DNA of 64,000 nt from the NCBI GenBank assembly GCA_034440635.1, contig JAOTON010001937.1, forward strand, positions 1,178,001-1,242,000. The letters run 5' to 3'. Source of the stretch: Lepas anatifera (taxonomy: Eukaryota; Arthropoda; Thecostraca; Lepadidae). The notes under the pieces are model-generated. The model was not told the origin of the DNA. It ran no database searches and was given only the letters and a program-made list of their open reading frames with translations. A program made the translations under genes and the position numbers. Below are positions 57,060-64,000 of this stretch, piece after piece; within the stretch, counting starts at the first letter, position 1; each line of letters opens with the position of its first letter.

Positions 57060-58140
57060 CAAGGGGGCAGGTGCCCCCCAAAATTATCAGAGGGGCCCCT
57101 GGAAAAATACAAAATTTCAGCTTGGTTATTTTCTGAAAGTTCATGAACGACCTGACTGAGCCCTTAACAGTTTTTCAGTTTGGACAGTGTCCGAGCTTTA
57201 TCTCAGGGGCCCTGACCTTGGGCTCGGGGCTCCTCTAGCTTGGGCTCGGGGCTAGCTTAGCCTTTAGGGACCCCCAAGCTTAGCCTAAAGGGTCCCTCGA
57301 GCCTGGTCTCAGGGGGCCCAGAACTTGGTCTAAAAGGCCCCTGAGCCTGGTATCAGGGCCCCCACTCTGTCTCAGGGGCCCCGAGCTGTTCCTCGCCCCC
57401 ACCCCCGAGCTCCGTCTAAGGGACCCCCACGCTTGGTCAAAGGGGCCCCCAAGGCTGGTCTCAGGGCACCCAAGCTTAGGCTTAAGGGAGCCCCTGAGCT
57501 CGGTCTCAGGGGCCCTGAGATTGTCTAAGGGTCTCTCGAGCTTCTCTAAGGGGGCCCCTGAGCTTGATCTCAGGGGCCCTCCAAGCTTAGTCTCAGGAAG
57601 ATCCAGATCCCTCGAGATTGATCTTAAGGGACCTTTAGCTTGGTTTCAGGGGCCTCCAAGCTTGGTTTCAGAGGCCGCCAAGCTTGGTCTAGGGGAGCTT
57701 GGTCTCAGGGCCCCTTGAGCTTGGGCTCGGGGGCATTTGAGCTTGATCTCTAGGAGCCCTCCCAAGCTTGGTCTCAGGGGGCCCCTGAGCTGTCTCTCAG
57801 GGCTCCGAGCTTGGTCTCAGGGGTTCTCCGAGATTGGTCTAAGGGGCTCCCGAGATTGGTCTTAGGGGGCCTTGAGCTTAGTTTCAGGGGCCTCCAAGCT
57901 TTGTTTCAGAGGCTCCCAAACTTCGTCTCAGGGGCCCCGAGCTCGGTCTCTGGGGCCGTGAGCTTGGGCTCGGGGGCCTTCGAGCTTGATCTCTAAGAGC
58001 CCCCCAAACTTGGTCTCAAGGGCCCTGAGCTCGGTCTCTGTGGCCGTGAGCTTGTCCTCGGGGGGCCTTCGAGCTTGATCTCTAGGAGCCCCCAAGCTCC
58101 ATCTCAAGGAGCCCCGAGCTGTGTCTCAGGGCCCAGAGCT
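57060..58140. repeat. Degenerate GGGGCCCCTGAGCTTGGTCTCA array
   Basis: About 35 diverged units of 25-35 bp, for example ggggcccctgagcttggtct and cagggggcccctgagctgtc. A longer-period copy is visible: 57700-57790 recurs at about 57930-58020 and 58030-58095. Confidence 0.85.
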
Positions 58141-58679
58141 TGATTTTGTGTGTGCTCAAGTCAATATGCCTGTCATTTGCGTTTTTTCTGTGCCGATATA
58201 GACAACAGCATCCACCACCCCCAGTTCTCATTTTGCAGGAGACGGAATTTTCCGAGAAAAAATCCTCAGAATATAATAATTTGTGTCACCTACTATGTTT
58301 TATTATGTAGATGCGTACGAACAAACAGCGTTCACTTTTAAAAGAAGAACTATTTGCGTCGGAAGGCCGTTGTTATACCGTTATTATAATTTTGCTAAAC
58401 TCCTAACGTGACGCTAGAGCTTAAAGCTTTGACGTCCTATGTCCAAGGCTTACGTGAACCTATAAAACGCAGATGCATATTTCGACATCTACATGTTAAA
58501 TACGCTGCTTATTTTGCTGTACTGCAGGAAACATATTCCAGCTTGGAATCCGAGATCGTGTGGAAAATCAAATGGGTAGGCAAAATCATTCTTTTTTACA
58601 CAGGCCAACTAAACAACAGGGAGGAATAGCCACTTTTGTACTGGGCCAAATACAACTTTTACCATTTGTGACGCTTATG

Positions 58680-58816
58680 CAGGAGCGGGCCCAGGATTTT
58701 TCTGGGGGAGTGGCTGAGCTTTGAAAAATGGCGAGAAGGAGGAATAGGGCGAAAAATGGCAAACATGGGACAAAGGAGGGGCTGAAGCCCTCTCATCCCC
58801 TCTGGATCCGCCACTG
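58680..58816. mobile_element. 137-bp hAT MITE
   Basis: The ends CAGGAGCGGGCCCAGGATTT and (inverted) CAGTGGCGGATCCAGAGGGG are diverged inverted repeats. The 8-bp target duplication CGCTTATG is perfect (58672-58679, 58817-58824). Confidence 0.88.
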
Positions 58817-59302
58817 CGCTTATGCCTCTGACCTCAGGCAGCAAGTCCCAACCAATCTATTGCAGTTTTTAGGGGCCCTTGCTGCCGAGGGGGCCCCATC
58901 GTCAAGGGGCCCTTGCTGCCGGGGCCCCATCGTCAAGGGGGCCCCTGGAAAAATTCTTGCCCCCCCATCCGAAAAGAGCATCCGCCGCCACTGTTCAAGA
59001 TAACGTCAATGTGCTACTTGGTCGGTACTTGATTGTTATTCGTTGTCATGACGATTAGGGAATTCCTTACCTCCAATGCCATGGCAAGAACAGACACGGA
59101 GATGACTGTGTTGTTGGTCTGTGACGATGGTCAGCAGCTGATGTTGCGACACACAGGTCAAAGCTTGGCGTAACCAGAAGTGCCGGCGGAGACTGCGTCA
59201 GGACGTGTGTGGACACTCAGCAGATCGGAAGCAATTTTGCACGTTGTTCAGCAAAAGCCCCATGGCGGGCCGGTGGCCGGCTGCCTGCAACGCTACTACC
59301 AA

Positions 59303-59441
59303 TGCTATGATGTTTACTCCTCGGATGCTTGGTTGGTTCTCTCTTGCATCTCCAGACGAACAGCACCTTTTATCAACTCAGCCACACCGACGGACACTGA
59401 CTCACGCTCTACTTTTAGCAGACACATTATACCACACGACA
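59303..59441. repeat. Right 139-bp direct repeat (putative LTR)
   Basis: Direct-repeat partner of 42933-43071, with the same length and the same TG..CA ends. Confidence 0.75.
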
Positions 59442-60076
59442 CATACAAACGATTGCAAATGCTCAGCTTGCTCAGAAAAGCGTTCTTGGACACCCTTTCA
59501 CGGATCCCAGGGGCCATGTTTGCCCTTTGATCTCTCAGAGGTCATCCAAGGTCACCAGGGGTCAAATACAGTATTTGGCAATAACTTTTGACCTAATTAA
59601 GCTAGAGCGCTGAATTAAACATCATCGTGACTTTCATTTGATATTGGCAAGGCCACTTTCTGACTTTTCGTGACGTCAGGTCATATTAGGTCACGAAGTG
59701 ACCTCTGGAGGTCAAACCACTGGTGTGAGGTCAATACGTTCCACATAGCGGAAAAAAGTCTGGCATTTTCCTTTCAAATGTACTTTTTCAGATCTCAATA
59801 CCTGTAATGGCATAAGAATTATGCCCACTGCCCATTTGCTTAAGCATTGCATATTTGAGTTAAAAGAGCCTATCTTGACCTAACTTGACCTCTGGAGGTC
59901 AAACCATTGACCTGAGCGCTTGAACATGCGAAGTAATTTCTTACTGAATTCATGCGAGCTTTCAAATTCACTTTGCAGATTTGCGCTAACTCCAATATTT
60001 TTGGAGTTAGAAGGGGGACATCGATGGCCCCCGGTGGGGCGAAGGTGGCGCCGGACCGCGGTGGGGCGCAGGTTAA

Positions 60077-60600
60077 GTAAAAAACTGGTTTAGAGCAAAT
60101 CGCCTTCCACTAAACGTTAGTAGGTCATATTTTCACATGTATTAAGGAGTTAGGAAAATGAGATAGATATTGTCTCATATAGTGTGAAATTGAGCCCGTA
60201 ACATCAAATTAAATATTTGTGAATATTTATCGAGGAGAATATGAAGTGGAGGGCACATGTAGATCCCATCTTAACTATTATTAATCGGAACATTGGTGTT
60301 CATGAGCAGGGCAAAATATTTCCTTTCTTGGCGTCAGTTATTATGCTCATATGATTATCTAACTTTTCCCCACTGAAATCATTATGTCGTGGTTTGGGGA
60401 TGAACTATGCTACCAATTTAGATCGTCTTGTAAAATTACAAAAAGAGCTGTTAGAAGAATTATTGCCAGAAAATCGTTGTTCTATCCTAAAAGATGCTGT
60501 GTTTATGACTGGAAACTTATTAAGCTTCCTGACATTATTTCAGAACAAGCCATCGTTATCCTTTTGAAAGTCTTAAATTGAACTATGCCACCTGTCATTG
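60077..60600 (+). pseudogene. LINE reverse transcriptase, right half (split)
   Basis: It continues the protein broken at 42550: KNWFRANRLPLN (60085-60120), a DENMKWRAHVDPIL and INRNIGV block near 60240-60295, then VVWG-like GMNYATNLDRLVKLQK (about 60395-60440) and RAVRRIIARK. These C-terminal blocks are typical of L2/CR1/Jockey-type reverse transcriptases. It has multiple frame changes. Confidence 0.75.
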
Positions 60601-60858
60601 CATGTATTTTTGTGCGTCAAGTTCCATGTAATACCGGATCAGTAAAGCATTTTAAAGTAACTTTTGCTTCAACAAAATATAACATTTAGGCTCTGTAGGC
60701 AAAATATAGGCTCTTTCCATCCATTCTCTCAGGAACTGGAATGAGATTGTCTGTCCTTTGGTTCAAACTTTGAATGACGTACCGCGTGAAAAGTCAGCTA
60801 AAGCATATAAGGAATTTCCTCTGGGGTAAATATATTTCTGGAGCAGTAAAATAACAGC
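60601..60858. other. Intronic sequence, no gene seen
   Basis: AT-rich; no feature supported. Confidence 0.3.
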
Positions 60859-60866
60859 CCTAGTAG

Positions 60867-61062
60867 CAGGGGCGTAGCCAGGATTTTGCTCAGGGGGCGC
60901 CCCGAAAATGGCCCCTGCGACAGCGCCAAAAGGGCCCTGATGGGTAAAAAGTGCCCTGCTTGTTACAGAATTGTGTCTTCAGGAGTGCCCTTCGGGCCCT
61001 CAGGGGGAAGGGGAGGGGCGGCTGTCCCTGCCGCCCCCCCCCCCCCCTTGGCTACGTCCCTG
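60867..61062. mobile_element. 196-bp hAT MITE, CAGGGGCGTAGCCA ends
   Basis: The left end CAGGGGCGTAGCCAGG and right end CTTGGCTACGTCCCTG are inverted repeats, with a perfect 8-bp target duplication CCTAGTAG (60859-60866, 61063-61070). A C15 run lies near the right end. Confidence 0.92.
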
Positions 61063-61070
61063 CCTAGTAG

Positions 61071-61480
61071 TGTGTCCACAAGTTCCTTCTACTTACTTTT
61101 GCTCCCACACGAACTTTGTTGTTTTGTTGGCCATAAATATATGTAAAATGTTTCATTCCTGCCACTAATTGTCTCCTCGTACTTCTTTTTGTTTCTTCGT
61201 ATTTTTATGATCATTGTCTCTTTTATTCAAACTGCTTACATCCTGCTAATGCCAAAATTATGCAATCCTCATGACCTCATCGGTTGTAACGAGGTATCGA
61301 CGCTTCCAATGGGACCATGAGGCGCTTACTAACAAGTAGGCATTGAGGTTAAACAATGAAGCTAGTGGGGGTGCTACGGCCAGGTAACACAATACCATTA
61401 ACATAATTCCCTGGTGTAGGCCGGGTAAAATTATCGGTGGCCGTTCTGGTTCGGAATGGGACTACTGCCTACCTTATCAA
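61071..61480. other. Intronic sequence, no gene seen
   Basis: Could be the decayed left part of the BEL/Pao fragment that follows, but no motif is legible. Confidence 0.3.
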
Positions 61481-61489
61481 ATGGGTATC

Positions 61490-62670
61490 GGGCTTAAACA
61501 AATTCGGAAGTTAGGTCGGGGGACGTAAACCAACTATCTCAATTCAGTACAGAACTTTCCAACACGCTATCAACCTTGCAAGCGATAGGATTTAAAGATG
61601 AGCTAAGCACAGTCAAAGTGGTAGGGTTGCTGGTGGTGGCCAAGCTCCCAGAGGACTGTCCGACCGCGTCGGGGTCATATTGCCTCCGGCCAACTCAGAA
61701 AGGCAGAGCATTGGCGTGCCAACTGTTCCATGAATTTCCAAATGAAGATCTGGAAGAAAATCGGTATAGTGCGAGTGGTAATTGTTCTACTAGACCTCCT
61801 CCAAATCTCCAAGGCCACAAAAGTGCTAGAAACAACTGGGGTCGAGACCAAAGACTGCCCCTTAGTTCTCCTCCGATGCCATCTGACGTCTCCGGTCGAC
61901 GACAACACGACTCGACAAATGCGCCCCAACCTTATCCAGATATGGCTTGCGAGACGATTATTTTTTCTACTGCTATCAAAACCATTGGATTGCGAGATGT
62001 TCACCATTTAAAGAGCTGCGCTTCAGTGATGGAGTTGGATGGACGAGACTCCAGGCTGCTGCGTCCGTTGCCTAAGTACGCAGCATCGGACCGGTGACTG
62101 CCCCAGAACTGGCCCCGGTGGCAAGAACGGCTGCGCATCACCGGCTGCTGCAACTACCTGCCGTGCAGCAGTCAGGTGACTATACCAGCACTATGCGGAC
62201 TGTACCACCTGCCGACGATGCTTCGACGGTCAGCATTGTGAAGTCCATCGGGCACTCAATATTAATGAAAACAGTCGTAGGTGAAGTTGGAAACGGTTCT
62301 GACTAGAAAAGGCGTTTGGCATACTTAGATGAAGGAATCTCTGTAACGAGTATATAAAAAAGATTCTCAAATGATATAAAACCCGATGGCGAAAGACGAG
62401 CTAAATCTGAAAAAGATGCATGACAGCAGCTGTAGCTTCCGAGCTCATGGAAGGTGTGATGGTGAGGACCGTGTCCACGGGTGACATGTTTCAGCTGAAC
62501 AGTTTGTGCACAGTACCAGTGTTGGACATCGATAAAGGTCCCGTTGATGCGGAGGAAATATATCGGTTGTTCCCGCAAATCAAACAATTGGACATCCCCT
62601 GATGGACGAGCCATCAGAAATCCTAATCGGCCTGGATAGTGCCGGATTAATAACTTCAACCCAAAGAGAT
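61490..62670 (+). pseudogene. BEL/Pao-like retrotransposon fragment (gag and protease region)
   Basis: A frame from about 61500 reads GDVNQLSQFSTELSNTLSTL then QAIGFKDELSTVKVVGLLV and VAKLPEDC, which matches the DUF1759-type Gag helical region of BEL/Pao elements (a run of Leu/Ala with a KLP motif). Farther on (62430-62660) the text VRTVSTGDMFQLNSLCTVPV, DIDKGPVDAEEIYRLFPQIK and LIGLDSAGLI, in two frames, matches the segment ending the aspartic-protease part of those proteins. The zinc knuckles, reverse transcriptase, integrase and LTRs are not seen. Frame changes at about 61760 and 62600 mark it as dead. Assignment is from memory of the family. Confidence 0.6.
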
Positions 62671-63064
62671 CGAAAAAGAAGAGGCCGTGCATTTGCAGGC
62701 GACGCTTCTTAAAAGAACCTCGCCAAAGGTCCCTTTTACTTGATCATTGAGAATGAACCAACCACACGTCATTTTTTTAGTTAGAATCGCATTGACTAGA
62801 ACTGAGACATGCTTTCACTTATTTCGCGCTCTTGGTGCTTTTCCAACGGCATGAAAATATAAGCCAAAAACCCATATTGAAGCAATCCGATCATTTTCAC
62901 ATTTTGACCTGCGTATAAACCACTCCTACTTTCACGTGCCTTATATGTATACGGGACACCAGGCTGTTATACAAGGCAGTACTAGTGTATCATTACGACA
63001 CTGCAGACATGTGTTTGTGGCTCAGCAGGACCACACGGACCCGCTGGAAGCCGCCCGGACCGAC
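62671..63064. other. Intronic sequence before exon 1, no gene seen
   Basis: No supported feature. Confidence 0.3.
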
Positions 63065-63302
63065 CTTGCAGTAGAGCGAGTACTGGAGGCGCTGGCGCAG
63101 CTTGGAGAGCGGGTGCGACTTCTCCAGCAGCATGTGCAGCAGCGCATTCTCGACGGCACGCTGGCTGTCAGGCGAGGCGTCCAGACTGCGATGAAGCTGG
63201 GCTGTCCACGGGTGAGTCGCCTCAAACTGCAGCACATCGGCGTAGGTTGTCTGCCTCCGCAGGTCTTCCGACGACGCTCCGCCCGCCGCCGCCATCAACA
63301 CC
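63065..63302 (-). CDS. Exon 1 in window of VPS9-domain gene (internal exon)
   Basis: Internal exon read right to left; the earlier exons lie beyond the window. It is open for 79 codons, GC-rich in AT-rich surroundings, and helical in character, with residues such as YADVLQFEATHPW and LLEKSHPLSKLRQRLQ. It ends after a Tyr-Cys-Lys triplet at an AAG|GTCGGT donor, leaving phase 0. The acceptor is probably the CAG next to 63302, entering with one base that completes a codon; its pyrimidine tract is poor, so this border is less certain than the donor. I place it in the helical region before the VPS9 domain because the next three exons on this strand follow in compatible phase. Alternative: a processed fragment or an unrelated gene, which I think less likely. 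Confidence 0.6.
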
Positions 63303-64000
63303 CTGGGCCAGACCGTTTACATATCCTTAGCTACACAGTACACAGCTGGCAACGAGCAGGTCACACCTTAACGGGCAGGGGAGCGTGGCAGAACCGTGCG
63401 GAAGAGCACCGTAGCTAGCCCACTAAGAAGGAGGAGCGCAGGTGCGCGATCGGCGTTCCGCACCCATCCGTCACCGCCCTGACTGCCGCCAGCTGACCAC
63501 CGGTCCGTGATTGGTGACGCGTCTCTGCGATTTAGTAATTATGTAGCTAGGTACCCATGCACCCGTAGCATAGATGAATTGAAATATTTCGGTTGCGCCT
63601 GTCAGATGGAAGTAAATTGTTTTGAGAGCAGACGGTATCGAGCAGGCGTGGTGATGCGGTAGTGAGAGCGGGAAGACGCTGTACGCGCCAATGCAGACCC
63701 GCCCCGTGCCGACCTGGGCTGGGCGCCGAGAAGTAGCGGTCTTTACGATACCAAACAGCCGAGCACAGAAAGAAATTTTTACAAGGGCAAACCTTGTCAG
63801 ACCCTTGTTTACATGGAATATTACTAGGGTAAAACGCAAAGCTTGTACGTTCAAAATCCGTGCCACGAAAACAAGGGAAATACAAGGAAAAACCATGTAG
63901 AACAATGGTAGAACCATAGTACGACAATGGTTGCTAGAAGACGTTGTACAAACCTTGTAACTTAACTATGGTTAACCTACATGGCAAAGACAATGACTGG
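63303..64000. other. Upstream intron of the VPS9-domain gene
   Basis: No exon is recognised. The last 250 bp (63760-64000) repeats short themes such as acaagggcaaaccttgt, aaccttgtaactta and accatgtagaacaatgg, suggesting a decayed repeat. Confidence 0.4.

Larger units (their letters stand above)
57037..58993. mobile_element. hAT-like non-autonomous element, 1,957 bp
   Basis: The ends CAGTGGCGGCGGAT and (inverted) ATCCGCCGCCACTG match. A perfect 8-bp target duplication, TTCAAGAT, lies at 57029-57036 and 58994-59001. The subterminal aggggcccctggaaaaat is present at both ends. The interior is a degenerate array (57060-58140), unique sequence and a nested MITE; there is no transposase. Confidence 0.92.
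42933..59441. mobile_element. Short-LTR element (139-bp direct repeats), heavily invaded
   Basis: Two 139-bp direct repeats, 42933-43071 and 59303-59441, start TG and end CA (TGTTATGATC.. / ..CACACGACA) and differ at about 15 positions. The flanks cacaa and catac align to the same five bases (cgcaa) of the uninterrupted family-A copy, as expected of a 5-bp target duplication. After removing the two hAT-type insertions about 2.5 kb remains, with no gag or pol. It is therefore a non-autonomous LTR element if an LTR element at all: I see no convincing primer-binding site or polypurine tract. Confidence 0.55.
42551..60076. mobile_element. TTAA-type MITE family A, copy split by insertions
   Basis: Left part 42551-42932 and right part 59442-60076 align in order with the complete copy 10370-11401. 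Without the inserted DNA the copy is about 1,012 bp (complete copy: 1,032 bp). The right TTAA is intact (60073-60076). The left TTAA is not, although the adjoining end (ccctcaccccaccggg..atcgatg) is clear. The AGGTCA 4-bp-spaced direct repeats are kept (59539-59554, and near 59680). Confidence 0.8.

Noticed and set aside
62993..63301. Exon 1 read as an independent 102-residue protein
   Set aside because: The frame starts with GTG, not ATG, and its last ~20 codons lie beyond a good splice donor; an internal exon explains it better.

Overview
This is eukaryotic DNA, most likely from an invertebrate with a large, transposon-rich genome. A crustacean or other arthropod is my guess, but the window does not prove it. 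There are no bacterial operons. GT-AG introns, hAT, LINE, Ty3, BEL/Pao and TTAA-type elements, a tRNA-derived SINE and minisatellites fill the space.

By my reading, nearly the whole window is the 3' part of one host gene on the minus strand. Four GC-rich exons (63302-63065, 39911-39749, 28626-28495, 9441-8927) have GT-AG borders and matching phases (0/0, 1/1, 1/1). Together they encode about 348 residues ending in a VPS9 domain (Rab5-family GEF), best matched to VPS9D1-like proteins. The three introns are about 23.2, 11.1 and 19.1 kb, and almost everything else listed lies inside them. Two splice sites sit in frame-preserving tandem repeats: a 51-bp duplication of the exon-3 acceptor, and a 30-bp minisatellite repeating the exon-2 donor motif.

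The first listed intron (39912-63064) holds a nest five layers deep. A LINE reverse-transcriptase fragment (about 42085 to 60600) is split by a TTAA element (about 42551-60076). That is split by a short-LTR element (42933-59441, 139-bp direct repeats), which is split by a hAT transposon (44189-56199, 8-bp target duplication). The hAT is split, inside its transposase gene, by a full Ty3-type retrotransposon (46993-55707, two 860-bp LTRs, 5-bp target duplication). A second hAT-like element (57037-58993), itself hit by a 137-bp MITE (58680-58816), lies in the same short-LTR element. A BEL/Pao fragment follows at about 61500-62660.

The second intron (28627-39748) holds a LINE relic, a 39-bp minisatellite (30700-31440) and a 6.2-kb element with hAT-style ends (32548-38786), packed with degenerate GC-rich repeats and inserted into an older MITE. 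The third intron (9442-28494) holds TTAA elements, the 5' part of another LINE, a CR1/L2-like LINE and a 52-bp tandem array. Beyond the stop codon (1-8926) lie degenerate arrays, a SINE and MITEs.

Several non-autonomous elements carry degenerate arrays of short GC-rich words. Most of the long open frames are artefacts of these arrays.
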